The position numbers were made by a program, and so were the translations under genes. DNA of 64,000 nucleotides from Dinoroseobacter sp049800775 (GTDB taxonomy: Bacteria; Pseudomonadota; Alphaproteobacteria; Rhodobacterales; Rhodobacteraceae): NCBI RefSeq assembly GCF_049800775.1, contig NZ_JBNAFR010000006.1, positions 1 through 64,000 on the forward strand, given 5' to 3'. The notes beneath the pieces were generated by a model, which worked only from the letters and a program-made list of their open reading frames with translations, was not told the origin of the DNA and made no database searches. This document shows, piece after piece, positions 38,111 through 46,743 of the stretch; the first letter of the stretch is position 1; every line of letters starts with the position of its first letter.

Positions 38111-39436
38111 ATGGCTGGTCATGTCTTCGGGCGCAGTACCGCCGCGCTGCCCACCGCGGTTTCGGGGGCAGGGTGCTACATCATCGATGCCGAAGGGCGG
38201 CGCTATCTCGACGGTTCGGGCGGGGCGGCGGTGTCCTGTCTCGGCCATGACCACCCGGCGGTGCGCGCGGCGCTGCATGCGCAGATCGACAAGATCGCCT
38301 TTGCCCATACGGGGTTTTTCACCTCCGAGCCGGCCGAAGGCCTCGCAGATGCGCTGATCGACTGCGCGCCTGAGGGGATCGAGCGGGTCTATCTGCTCTC
38401 GGGCGGGTCGGAATGCGTGGAGGCCGCGCTGAAACTCGCGCGGCAATACTATCTCGAGATCGGCGAACCCAAGCGGCACCGGATCATCGCCCGCCGCCAA
38501 AGCTATCACGGCAATACGCTGGGGGCGCTGGCCGCCGGCGGCAATGCATGGCGGCGCGAGAAATACGCGCCGCTACTGGCCGAGACCACCCATATCCCAC
38601 CCTGCTACGCCTATCGCGACCAGCAGGAGGGGGAGAGCGCGGAGGCCTATGGCCAGCGCGCCGCAGAAACCCTGCGCGCCGAGATCGAGCGGCTGGGCCC
38701 CGAAACGGTCATGGCCTTTGTCGCCGAGCCCGTGGTCGGGGCGACCGCTGGCGCGGTGCCGCCCGCGCCGGGGTATTTCCAGCGGATCCGCGAGATCTGT
38801 GACGCTTATGGCGTTTTGCTGATCCTCGACGAGGTGATGTGCGGCATGGGGCGAACGGGCACGATCTTTGCCTGCGAACAGGACGGGATCCGCCCGGATA
38901 TTGTCACCATCGCCAAGGGGCTGGGGGCCGGGTATGCGCCCATCGGCGCCATGCTGGCCTCGTCGCGGATTTACGACGCCATCGCCGCAGGGAGCGGCAG
39001 TTTCCAGCATGGCCATACCTATCACGGCCACCCGCTGGCCGCTGCGGCCGGCGGGGCTGTGCTCGAGGTGCTGCGCGCGCCCGGGATGATGGACGGCGTG
39101 CGCGAGAAGGGCGCGCGGCTGCAAGCGCACCTGGAGGCGCGGCTCGGCCAACATCCCCATGTGGGCGATCTGCGGGGCAGGGGGCTGTTTCGCGGGGTCG
39201 AGCTGGTCGCCGACCGCGAGGCCAAGACTCCGTTCGACCCGAACCTCAAGCTGGGACCGAAGATCAAGAAGGCCGCCATGGCACGCGGCCTGATCTGCTA
39301 TCCCGGCGGCGGGACCATCGACGGCAAGCACGGGGATCACATCCTGCTCGCACCGCCCTTCATCATCGAGGACATCCAGATCGACGCGCTGGTGGACATG
39401 CTGGCGGGGGCGATCGACGACGCGCTGGCGGCCTGA
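38111..39436 (+). CDS. Class III PLP-dependent aminotransferase
   Basis: A 441-residue omega-amino-acid/amine aminotransferase. The cofactor lysine is K269 in IVTIAKGLGAGYAPIGA; the aspartate that contacts the pyridine ring is in LLILDEVMCGMGRTG near residue 239. It follows the UspA gene by 5 bp, so it belongs to the TAXI-TRAP operon. This suggests the transported solute is an amine or amino acid that is deaminated after uptake (inference). Which amino donor is used cannot be told. Confidence 0.9.
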   Translation: MAGHVFGRSTAALPTAVSGAGCYIIDAEGRRYLDGSGGAAVSCLGHDHPAVRAALHAQIDKIAFAHTGFFTSEPAEGLADALIDCAPEGIERVYLLSGGSECVEAALKLARQYYLEIGEPKRHRIIARRQSYHGNTLGALAAGGNAWRREKYAPLLAETTHIPPCYAYRDQQEGESAEAYGQRAAETLRAEIERLGPETVMAFVAEPVVGATAGAVPPAPGYFQRIREICDAYGVLLILDEVMCGMGRTGTIFACEQDGIRPDIVTIAKGLGAGYAPIGAMLASSRIYDAIAAGSGSFQHGHTYHGHPLAAAAGGAVLEVLRAPGMMDGVREKGARLQAHLEARLGQHPHVGDLRGRGLFRGVELVADREAKTPFDPNLKLGPKIKKAAMARGLICYPGGGTIDGKHGDHILLAPPFIIEDIQIDALVDMLAGAIDDALAA

Positions 39437-39644
39437 TGCACCTCACCCGCGCCACGTCTCGTCGGGCGGTGGTGGGATCGGGGCCAGCGGAGCGCATCCG
39501 TTGACCCCGACCAAAGCTGCGCCTCAGGGGCCGACCAGTGTCGCAGCACCGCCAAACCTATCAGGCCGCGCGGGGCGTTTCTATCGCCAATGTCATGGGG
39601 ATTGCGTGGGGGCCTGTCGGGCGTTGTCCGTTCTGGACGGCCCG

Positions 39645-39734
39645 TGGCGGAGAGACAGGGATTCGAACCCTGGGTGGGCTTGCACCCACAACGGTTTTCG
39701 AGACCGCCCCGTTCGACCACTCCGGCACCTCTCC
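39645..39734 (-). tRNA. tRNA-Ser (CGA)
   Basis: A 90-nt type II tRNA: acceptor GGAGAGG/TCTCTCC, anticodon loop CTCGAAA (anticodon CGA) on a GCGGT/ACCGT stem, a long variable arm GTGGGTGCAAGCCCACC, T-arm CAGGGTTCGAATCCCTG and encoded CCA. It is read on the minus strand. Confidence 0.96.
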
Positions 39735-39891
39735 GCGAAGGGTCTGTGGCGGCTCGTTTAGCGGCGCGGCGAAGCGGGTGCAAGAGGGAATGGGCGATCC
39801 CATGCAGCGGGTTCACGCAATTGCGCAAATCCTGCATTGGAAACTCGGGCGCGGCTCCATATTTCTAGGGGAGCACCCTAATGGAGGTCCC

Positions 39892-40713
39892 ATGCTGCGT
39901 CATGCCATCGCCCTGAGCGCCTGTCTCTCTCTTGCCCCGCTGGCCGCGCTGGCCTCGCCCCGGATCGACGCCCTGCTGGATGCCGTCGGCATGGAGCGGA
40001 TGCTGGACCTGATGCGTGCCGAGGGCCTTGTCTATGGCGACGAGCTCGCCGCGGATTTCCTGGGCGGGCCGGGGGGCACGTCCTGGGATGCGGCGGTGAG
40101 CGCGGTCTATGACACGGACCGGATGCGCGAGACCCTCAAGACCGGATTTACCGACAGCTTCGACGAAGACATGCTGAGCCCGCTGGAGGCCTTCTACGGC
40201 TCCGAGACCGGGGTCGAGATCGTGGCGCTGGAGATCGCGGCGCGCGAGGCGTTTCTGGACCGGGATCTGGAGGACGCGACCAAGGCACAGATCCCCGAGC
40301 TGCAGGCGAGCAATCCCGAGGCCTTCGACCAGGTGACGGCCTTCATCGAGATCAATGATCTGGTGGACCAGAACGTGGTCGGCGCGCTGAATTCCAACTA
40401 CGCCTTCTATGTCGGGCTGATGGAGGGCGGCGGCTTCCCCAGCGATCTGAGCGAGTCGGACATTCTTGCGGATGTCTGGGGCCAGGAGGGCGAGATCCGC
40501 CAGAACACGACCGAATGGCTCTATGCCTTTCTGCTGACTGCCTATCTGCCGTTGGAGGCGGACCGGATGGAGGCGTATCTCGACCTGTCACGCTCCGAGG
40601 CCGGGCAGGCCTTTACCCGTGCGCTCTTTGCCGGGTTCGACGAGATGTTCATCGAGGTTTCGCGCGGGCTGGGCATGGCGGCCTCGCGGTTCATGGCAAG
40701 CGAAGAGCTCTGA
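39892..40713 (+). CDS. DUF2059-type exported protein
   Basis: A 273-residue protein with a Sec signal (residues 1-19, LAPLAALA-S). Repeated helical segments with acidic patches follow (FTDSFDEDMLSPLEAFYGSETGVEIVALE), and this pattern matches the DUF2059 family of unknown periplasmic function. The ATG at 39892 follows GGAGG. It is convergent with a lipoprotein gene 4 bp away. Confidence 0.75.
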   Translation: MLRHAIALSACLSLAPLAALASPRIDALLDAVGMERMLDLMRAEGLVYGDELAADFLGGPGGTSWDAAVSAVYDTDRMRETLKTGFTDSFDEDMLSPLEAFYGSETGVEIVALEIAAREAFLDRDLEDATKAQIPELQASNPEAFDQVTAFIEINDLVDQNVVGALNSNYAFYVGLMEGGGFPSDLSESDILADVWGQEGEIRQNTTEWLYAFLLTAYLPLEADRMEAYLDLSRSEAGQAFTRALFAGFDEMFIEVSRGLGMAASRFMASEEL

Positions 40714-40717
40714 GCGC

Positions 40718-41062
40718 TCAGGGCCCCGACACCATCAGCGCCACGACCAGTGCTTCGGGGTCGGCCTCATAAAGCGCGATATCCCCGGCCATGCGCGCTG
40801 TAACCAGCGCGCGTGTCTCGGGCGGAACCCGGGCCAGATCGAAACCCGTGGCGAGGGTCGGGCCGCCAGAGGCGCGAATATCGGCCAGAAGCGCAGGGTA
40901 CTGGTCGGCGACATAGGCGGACACCTCGGCCCGGCGCGCACCATAGACCGCCTCCTCGACCGCCGAGACCGGCAGGGTCACGGGCCAGAGCAAGGGGTTG
41001 CCCAGATGGTTCGCCTCGGTCCCGCAGGCTCCGAGCGCGACAAGACAGAAAAGCACGCGCAT
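40718..41062 (-). CDS. Putative lipoprotein
   Basis: A 114-residue protein starting MRVLFCLVALGACGTEANHLGNPLLWP. LVALGAC is a lipobox with the lipidated cysteine at residue 13. The rest is helical with an RRAEVSAYVADQYPALLADIRASGG segment. The family is unknown. The ATG at 41060-41062 is chosen so that the lipobox falls at the right place. Confidence 0.7.
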   Translation of the reverse strand: MRVLFCLVALGACGTEANHLGNPLLWPVTLPVSAVEEAVYGARRAEVSAYVADQYPALLADIRASGGPTLATGFDLARVPPETRALVTARMAGDIALYEADPEALVVALMVSGP

Positions 41063-41087
41063 GGGCCGATAGAGCCCCGGAATTGCC

Positions 41088-41116
41088 TTGACTTGCAAGG
41101 GCGTGTCGAGGATAAG
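41088..41116 (+). promoter_or_regulatory. Probable housekeeping promoter for rplU-rpmA
   Basis: TTGACT at 41088-41093 and GATAAG at 41111-41116 are separated by 17 bp, close to the sigma-70 consensus. It lies about 148 bp before the rplU start, leaving a long leader. Confidence 0.6.
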
Positions 41117-41263
41117 CCGCCATCCGCACCGGGCTCGTTCCGGTGGCGGAGCATTGAATGACGCCAAAGACAAGGCGCGCTGTTCGCGGCGATCCGGGGA
41201 ACCGGGTCATGAACACCGGGGTTCCGGGGCCACAGGACGCGGTAGAAAATGAAGGAAGTTCAT

Positions 41264-41899
41264 ATGTTTGCGGTCCTCAAGACCGGCGGCAAGCAGTACA
41301 AGGTTTCCAGCGGAGATATCCTCCGTGTTGAGAAACTTGCCGCTGAAGCTGGCGACACAGTCCAGTTCAACGAGATTCTCATGGTTGACGGCACCGTTGG
41401 TGCGCCCCTTGTCGAGGGCGCCGGGGTGCAGGCCGAAGTGATCGAACAGATCAAAGGCAAGAAGGTCATCCACTTCGTCAAGCGCCGCCGGAAGCACAGC
41501 TCCAAGCGGACCAAGGGTCACCGTCAGCAGCTGACGCTGCTGCGCGTCACCGACATCCTCGCCTCCGGTGCCGATGCCTCTGGCGTCAAGGCCGCCATCG
41601 GCGCGGGCTCCGTGTCCAGCGCAGCTGTCGAAGCCGCCGCACCGGCCCCCAAGAAGAAGGCCGCCGCCCCCAAGGCCGAGGCCGCCGAGGCCCCCGCAGG
41701 CGCGGATGACCTCAAGAAGCTCTCGGGCGTTGGCCCGGCGCTGGAAAAGAAACTGCTCGAAGCCGGTGTGACCACCTTCGCGCAGATTGCAGCATGGACC
41801 GAAGAGGACGTGGCTGCTATGGACGAGAAACTGTCGTTCAAGGGTCGGATCGAGCGTGAAGGCTGGATCGCACAGGCCCAGGAACTGGCAAACAGCTGA
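41264..41899 (+). CDS. rplU: Ribosomal protein L21 with C-terminal helix-hairpin-helix extension
   Basis: A 211-residue L21; the standard protein is about 103. Residues 1-103 are ordinary L21 (MFAVLKTGGKQYKVSSGDIL, KRRRKHSSKRTKGHRQ). An Ala/Lys/Pro-rich linker (about 115-147) leads to residues 148-205 with DLKKLSGVGPALEKKLLEAG, a helix-hairpin-helix DNA/RNA-binding unit. This long form is widespread in Rhodobacterales; the role of the extra domain is not known. The ATG at 41264 follows GAAGGAAG. Confidence 0.95.
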   Translation: MFAVLKTGGKQYKVSSGDILRVEKLAAEAGDTVQFNEILMVDGTVGAPLVEGAGVQAEVIEQIKGKKVIHFVKRRRKHSSKRTKGHRQQLTLLRVTDILASGADASGVKAAIGAGSVSSAAVEAAAPAPKKKAAAPKAEAAEAPAGADDLKKLSGVGPALEKKLLEAGVTTFAQIAAWTEEDVAAMDEKLSFKGRIEREGWIAQAQELANS

Positions 41900-41914
41900 T
41901 AGGAGGCACACGGT

Positions 41915-42184
41915 ATGGCTCATAAAAAAGCAGGCGGCTCATCCCGCAACGGCCGCGACTCCGCTGGCCGCCGTCTTGGCGTCAAGAAGTTCGGTGGCGA
42001 AGTCGTCATTCCGGGCAACATCATCCTGCGTCAGCGCGGCACCAAGTGGTGGCCGGGCGACAATGTTGGCATGGGCAAGGATCACACCCTCTTCGCAACC
42101 GCGGAAGGCAATGTTTCCTTCAAGAAAGGCTTCAAAGGCCGCACCTTTGTTTCCGTTCTGCCAGCCGCAGAGGCCGCTGAGTAA
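41915..42184 (+). CDS. rpmA: Ribosomal protein L27
   Basis: An 89-residue L27 of the 50S subunit near the peptidyl-transferase centre. It begins MAHKKAGGSSRNGRDSAGRR, the short N-terminus that reaches the centre. It is 15 bp after rplU, in the conserved rplU-rpmA-(obg) order, and followed by a strong terminator. Confidence 0.98.
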   Translation: MAHKKAGGSSRNGRDSAGRRLGVKKFGGEVVIPGNIILRQRGTKWWPGDNVGMGKDHTLFATAEGNVSFKKGFKGRTFVSVLPAAEAAE

Positions 42185-42217
42185 GCCGCTCCCAATTCAG
42201 GACCCAGGTTCCTGACG

Positions 42218-42243
42218 GACCGGCCTCCAAGGCCGGTCTTTTT
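42218..42243 (+). terminator. Intrinsic terminator after rpmA
   Basis: A perfect 9-bp stem GACCGGCCT/AGGCCGGTC, a 3-nt loop, then five T. A strong classical terminator. Confidence 0.92.
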
Positions 42244-42303
42244 CGTTTTGCGCCCCGTTTTTTGCAATCGCAGCATCGCGCTGCCCCATCAGGGTCCGAG
42301 GCT

Positions 42304-42915
42304 ATGAGTGTTGCCATAGGCAGCTTCCTCGTTTTCGCCGCCAGTCAGGTCGGAACCCCCGGCCCGGCGAACATGGCGTTGATGACGACCGGGGCCCGGT
42401 TCGGGTTGCGGCGGGCGCTCCCCTTCGTGGCGGGCGTGATCGCGGGCAAGCAGCTGATCATCTGGCCCATGGGGTTCGGCCTTCTGGCGCTGGGGACCCA
42501 GCACCCGTGGATCTTCGAGACCCTGAAATGGATCTCGGCCGCCTATATCTGCTGGCTTGCCTGGCGGGTGACGCAAATCCGGTTGCAACCGGGCGCGCGG
42601 GGCGACGATGTCGCGGCCCCCGGCTTTGCCGCCGGGCTGATCGTGCACCCGCTCAACCCCAAGGCCTGGGCGATGATCACGGCGGGGTTCACGAGCTTTA
42701 CCGACCCTGGAACCCCGGCGTTTCAGGCAACTCTGGCGATCGCGCTTTGCCTGATCTCCTGCCAGATCCTGTTGCAGCCGCTTTGGGCCTGGGGAGGGTC
42801 CGCATTGGCGTCGCGGGTTGCTGGAACCCCTGCGGAGCGTGGCCTGATGTACGCGCTCGCAGGACTGACACTGGCCAGTGTGCTGTATGTTTTGTTCGGA
42901 GGAGGACAAGCATGA
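42304..42915 (+). CDS. LysE/RhtB-family exporter
   Basis: A 203-residue inner-membrane protein with about six helices. The family start SFLVFAASQVGTPGPANMALMTTGARFG is present, and GLIVHPLNPKAWAMITAGFTSF lies near residue 112. Members export amino acids or derivatives. The start is the ATG at 42304. Its stop overlaps the first GNAT start (ATGA). Confidence 0.88.
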   Translation: MSVAIGSFLVFAASQVGTPGPANMALMTTGARFGLRRALPFVAGVIAGKQLIIWPMGFGLLALGTQHPWIFETLKWISAAYICWLAWRVTQIRLQPGARGDDVAAPGFAAGLIVHPLNPKAWAMITAGFTSFTDPGTPAFQATLAIALCLISCQILLQPLWAWGGSALASRVAGTPAERGLMYALAGLTLASVLYVLFGGGQA

Positions 42916-43457
42916 CCATGGACGTGACCGCGCCCGAGAGCGTGCAGACCATCAATGCCGAGCGCTTTGTCTTGCGCCCGATCCGGCCATCCGATGCCGG
43001 GCTCATGACGCTGTTTGCCAGCGACAAGCGCGTGGCCGAGGCGACGACCTCAATCCCGCATCCCCTGCCGCCCGGCGCGGCGGAGGCCTTTATCGCACGG
43101 GTGCTCGCGCCCGAGACCGACGAGATCGTCTGGGTGATCGACGCCTCGGATTTCGGCGGTGGAGAGCTTTTGGGCGTTCTGTCCCTGCAACGCATGGATC
43201 GCGGCCAGTCCGAGATCGGCTACTGGGTCGCGCCCGCCTATTGGAATGCGGGCTTTGCCAGCGAGGCCGTGGCGGCCCTCGTGGCGGCGAACCCCTTGGC
43301 GAACAAGACGATCTTCGGCTCGGTCTTTCAGGACAACCCGGTCTCGGCCCGGGTGCTGACCAATGCGGGGTTCGACTATCTCGGCGATGCCGAAGCCTTC
43401 TCCGTGGCGCGTAACGCCAAGGTCCGAACCTGGACCTATCTCAAACGGGTGGACTGA
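42912..43457 (+). CDS. GNAT acetyltransferase (RimJ-like), copy 1
   Basis: A 181-residue GNAT protein of the RimJ/RimL-like group. It begins with FVLRPIRPSDAGLM, and the acetyl-CoA region is EIGYWVAPAYWNAGFASEAVAALV near residue 102, then DNPVSARVLTNAGF. It is coupled to lysE and followed 4 bp later by a second paralogue. Substrate unknown (a protein N-terminus or a small amine). Confidence 0.85.
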   Translation: MTMDVTAPESVQTINAERFVLRPIRPSDAGLMTLFASDKRVAEATTSIPHPLPPGAAEAFIARVLAPETDEIVWVIDASDFGGGELLGVLSLQRMDRGQSEIGYWVAPAYWNAGFASEAVAALVAANPLANKTIFGSVFQDNPVSARVLTNAGFDYLGDAEAFSVARNAKVRTWTYLKRVD

Positions 43458-43461
43458 TCCC

Positions 43462-43995
43462 ATGCAGGCGCCGGGCCACATCGTGACAACCTCCCGGCTC
43501 CGCCTGCGCCCCGTGTCGGAGGCGGATGCCGATGCGATTGTCACGGCTATCAATGATTTCGACGTGGTGCGCTGGCTCTCCCGCGCGCCCTTTCCCTATA
43601 CCCGGGCGGATGCGCTGGCGTTCATCGGCAAGAATGCAGGGCATGCCGGACAGGTCTGGATGATCGAGGATGCCAGCGGTCTGGTCGGCTGTATTGGGCG
43701 CAAGCGCGAGTTCGGCTATTGGCTGGCCCGGTCTGTCTGGGGCCGGGGCTATGCGACCGAGGCCGGACAGGCGGTGGTCGACCTGCATTTCGCGGACCCC
43801 GCTGCGCCGGGCCTTCTGTCGGGGTATCACACGGGCAATGACCGCTCGGCCCATGTGTTGCGCAAGCTCGGGTTCACACCTTGCGAGGATCGCGAAATCC
43901 ATGCGCTGGCCGTGGACCGCGTGGTGACGATCCATGGCATGTGGCTGGGCCCGGAGGGGTATCACGCGACCCGGGGCGGAGGAACTCATGGCTGA
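43462..43995 (+). CDS. GNAT acetyltransferase (RimJ-like), copy 2
   Basis: A 177-residue GNAT with the same layout: SRLRLRPVSEADADAI, EFGYWLARSVWGRGYATEAGQAVVD near residue 83, and NDRSAHVLRKLGF. It overlaps the start of copy 3. The three copies share the proline-aromatic segment before the first helix (PHPL, PFPY, PWPL) and look like old tandem duplicates. Confidence 0.87.
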   Translation: MQAPGHIVTTSRLRLRPVSEADADAIVTAINDFDVVRWLSRAPFPYTRADALAFIGKNAGHAGQVWMIEDASGLVGCIGRKREFGYWLARSVWGRGYATEAGQAVVDLHFADPAAPGLLSGYHTGNDRSAHVLRKLGFTPCEDREIHALAVDRVVTIHGMWLGPEGYHATRGGGTHG

Positions 43996-44518
43996 CCAAG
44001 ACCTACCGAACCTGCGCACCGCGCGTTTGCGCCTGCGTTCGCTTGAGATGCGGGATGCGCCGGATCTGGCCCGGATCGCCGGGGATCCGAGCGTCGCGCC
44101 TAACATCTTCGTGGCTACCGTGCCCTGGCCCCTCGCCGAGGCCGAAGCGCTGATCGCGCGCGATATGTGGCGCGGCGCGCTGGGGTTCCGGCTGGCGGTG
44201 CTGACCGAGGCGGGCCGGTTCATCGGCTCCATCGGGGTGAGTGCGCAGCCTCATATCTACTATTTCTTCGACCCCGCGGTCTGGGGGCACGGCTATGCGC
44301 GCGAGGCGGTAGGTGCTGTCGCCGACGCGGTCATGGCCCGGTTCGACCTGCCGGTGCTGGGGGCCGAGGTCTTCACCGACAATCCCGGCTCGGGCAAGGT
44401 CCTCGAAGCCTGCGGCTTTGCCCATGTGGGGCAGGGTATCGCGACCTCGCGCGCCCGGCTTGAGCCCGCAGACGTGTTCCTGTACGAGCGGCGGCAACCC
44501 ATAAAGGCAAAGACATGA
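43988..44518 (+). CDS. GNAT acetyltransferase (RimJ-like), copy 3
   Basis: A 176-residue GNAT: ARLRLRSLEMRDAPDLARIA, YYFFDPAVWGHGYAREAVGAVAD near residue 92, and NPGSGKVLEACGF. The ATG at 43988 follows GGAGGAACTC and overlaps the end of copy 2 by 8 bp. It overlaps obg downstream (ATGA), placing the acetyltransferases in the obg-proBA transcript. Confidence 0.87.
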   Translation: MADQDLPNLRTARLRLRSLEMRDAPDLARIAGDPSVAPNIFVATVPWPLAEAEALIARDMWRGALGFRLAVLTEAGRFIGSIGVSAQPHIYYFFDPAVWGHGYAREAVGAVADAVMARFDLPVLGAEVFTDNPGSGKVLEACGFAHVGQGIATSRARLEPADVFLYERRQPIKAKT

Positions 44519-45552
44519 AGTTCCTCGATCTCGCCAAAGTCTATATCCGCTCCGGTGGCGGCGGGGCCGGCTGCATCAGCTTCCGGCGCGAGAAATACAT
44601 CGCCCAGGGCGGCCCGGATGGCGGCAATGGCGGGCGTGGCGGCGATGTCTGGGCCGAGGCGGTCGACGGGCTGAACACGCTCATCGATTTCCGCTACCAG
44701 CAGCATTTCTTTGCCAAATCCGGCCAGCATGGCATGGGCCGGCAGCGCACGGGCAAGGATGGCGATGACATCGTGCTGCGTGTCCCCGTGGGCACAGAGA
44801 TCCTCGAAGAGGACGAAGAGACCGTGATCGCCGATATGACGACCATCGGCCAACGTGTCCTGCTCGCCAAGGGCGGCAATGGCGGGTTCGGCAACCTGCA
44901 TTTCAAGTCCTCCACCAATCAGGCCCCGCGCCGGGCCAATCCGGGGCAGGAAGCGGTGGAGCGCACGCTCTGGCTGCGCCTCAAGCTGATCGCGGACGCA
45001 GGGCTTCTGGGGCTGCCCAATGCGGGCAAGTCGACCTTCCTCGCCGCGACCTCCAATGCCCGACCGAAGATCGCCGATTACCCGTTCACGACCCTGCACC
45101 CCAATCTCGGTGTTGTCGGGATCGACGGGGCGGAATTCGTGATGGCTGATATTCCCGGGCTGATCGAGGGGGCCCATGAGGGGCGCGGGATCGGCGACCG
45201 GTTTCTCGGCCACGTGGAGCGTTGCGCGGTCCTGCTGCATCTGATCGACGGCACTGCCGAGGATGTGGTCGCCGATTACCAGACCATCATCCATGAGCTG
45301 GAGGCCTATGGCGGTGCCTTGGCCGACAAGCCACGGGTGACTGCCCTGAACAAGATCGACGCGCTGGATGCCGAAGAGCGGGCCGAGAAAGCCGCCGCTC
45401 TGCAGGCGGCCAGTGGCTTTCCCGTGCTGCAACTCTCTGGCGTGACCGGCGAGGGGGTGCAGGACGTGCTGCGCGCCGTCCGCCGCCGGATCGAGGGATC
45501 GCGGCAGGCCGAGATTGCCGCCAATCAGGAGCCCGAGGCATGGCAGCCCTAG
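44515..45552 (+). CDS. obg: Obg-family GTPase
   Basis: A 345-residue ribosome-associated GTPase. The glycine-rich Obg domain (KVYIRSGGGGAGCISFRREK) covers about residues 1-158. The G domain shows GLPNAGKST (G1) near 165, DIPGL (G3) near 212, NKID (G4) near 281 and an S-G-V-T G5 region near 308. The tail is short. It acts in 50S maturation and the stress response. The ATG overlaps the preceding stop. Confidence 0.97.
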   Translation: MKFLDLAKVYIRSGGGGAGCISFRREKYIAQGGPDGGNGGRGGDVWAEAVDGLNTLIDFRYQQHFFAKSGQHGMGRQRTGKDGDDIVLRVPVGTEILEEDEETVIADMTTIGQRVLLAKGGNGGFGNLHFKSSTNQAPRRANPGQEAVERTLWLRLKLIADAGLLGLPNAGKSTFLAATSNARPKIADYPFTTLHPNLGVVGIDGAEFVMADIPGLIEGAHEGRGIGDRFLGHVERCAVLLHLIDGTAEDVVADYQTIIHELEAYGGALADKPRVTALNKIDALDAEERAEKAAALQAASGFPVLQLSGVTGEGVQDVLRAVRRRIEGSRQAEIAANQEPEAWQP

Positions 45553-46646
45553 AGACCGCGCGCTGCCTTGTCGTCAAGATCGGCTCGGCGCTTCTGGTGG
45601 ATCAGACGAGCGGCGCACTGCGTCAGGACTGGCTCAAGGGGCTGGCACAGGACGTGGCCGACGCAAGGGCGCGGGGCTCGGATGTGATCCTCGTCTCTTC
45701 GGGCTCGATCGCGTTGGGGCGCCGGGTGCTCGGCCTCGGGACCGGGCCCCTGCCGTTGGAGCAGGCCCAGGCCGCCGCCGCCGTGGGCCAGATCCGGCTT
45801 GCCCGCGCCTATGAGGAGGTGCTCGCCCCCCATGGTCAGACCACCGCCCAGGTGCTGGTGACCCTTGAAGACAGCACGGATCGACGCCGGTATCTCAATA
45901 CGCGCGCGACGCTTGGGACGCTGCTCGGCCTCGGGGTGACGCCGATCGTCAACGAGAATGACACGATTGCCACGGATGAGATCCGCTATGGCGACAATGA
46001 CCGGCTGGCCGCGCAGGTCGCAGTCATGGCTGGGGCGGATCAGCTTGTGCTCCTGTCCGATGTGGACGGGTTCTACAGCGCCAATCCCGCGATTGACCCG
46101 GAGGCGCGGCGCTTCGACGTGATCGACGAGATCACGCCCGAGATCGAGGCCATGGCGGGCGACGCGGTCTCCGGCATCTCCAAGGGTGGGATGAAGACCA
46201 AGCTTCTGGCCGCACGCACGGCGACCGATGCGGGCTGCGCCATGGCGATCACCGAAGGCTCGCGCCTGCGGCCCCTGCAGGGGTTGATCGACGGCGCGCC
46301 GGTCACGTGGTTCCTGCCGCGCACGGACCCGCTGGCCGCGCGCAAGCACTGGATCGCGGCGATGAAACCGCGCGGCGAGATCACCGTCGATCCCGGCGCC
46401 CATGCGGCGCTGAGCCGGGGCAAGAGCCTGCTGCCCGCGGGGATCACGGATGTCTCGGGCCAGTTTGGGCGCGGTGACCCCGTGGCGATCCTCGGCCCGG
46501 ACGGCCAGGCGCTCGGCAAGGGACTGACCCGCTACACGGCTGCCGAGGCGCGGGCCATTCGCGGCAAGCGCAGCGCCGAGATTGCCGATGTGCTGGGCTA
46601 TCCAGGCCGTGCCGTGCTGGTGCACCGGGACGATATGGTCCTGTAA
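45540..46646 (+). CDS. proB: Glutamate 5-kinase
   Basis: A 368-residue enzyme, the first step of proline synthesis (glutamate to glutamyl-5-phosphate). The kinase domain (1-260) has VVKIGSALLVD at the start, SSGSIALGRR near 53 and the feedback/substrate region VNENDTIATDEIRYGDNDRL near 137. A C-terminal PUA domain (about 280-360) is present. It overlaps obg by 13 bp. Confidence 0.97.
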   Translation: MAALETARCLVVKIGSALLVDQTSGALRQDWLKGLAQDVADARARGSDVILVSSGSIALGRRVLGLGTGPLPLEQAQAAAAVGQIRLARAYEEVLAPHGQTTAQVLVTLEDSTDRRRYLNTRATLGTLLGLGVTPIVNENDTIATDEIRYGDNDRLAAQVAVMAGADQLVLLSDVDGFYSANPAIDPEARRFDVIDEITPEIEAMAGDAVSGISKGGMKTKLLAARTATDAGCAMAITEGSRLRPLQGLIDGAPVTWFLPRTDPLAARKHWIAAMKPRGEITVDPGAHAALSRGKSLLPAGITDVSGQFGRGDPVAILGPDGQALGKGLTRYTAAEARAIRGKRSAEIADVLGYPGRAVLVHRDDMVL

Positions 46647-46743
46647 ACCAGCCGTTCTCATGGGACCGGACGAAGCCCCGGTCTTGCCCGAAACGGGATT
46701 TCCCCGTATCCCCAATGTCCACACCAACCCCAGAGGGTCTGTC

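Noticed and set aside
39501..39803. Frames on both strands across tRNA-Ser
   Set aside because: They are translations of the tRNA itself and its flanks.
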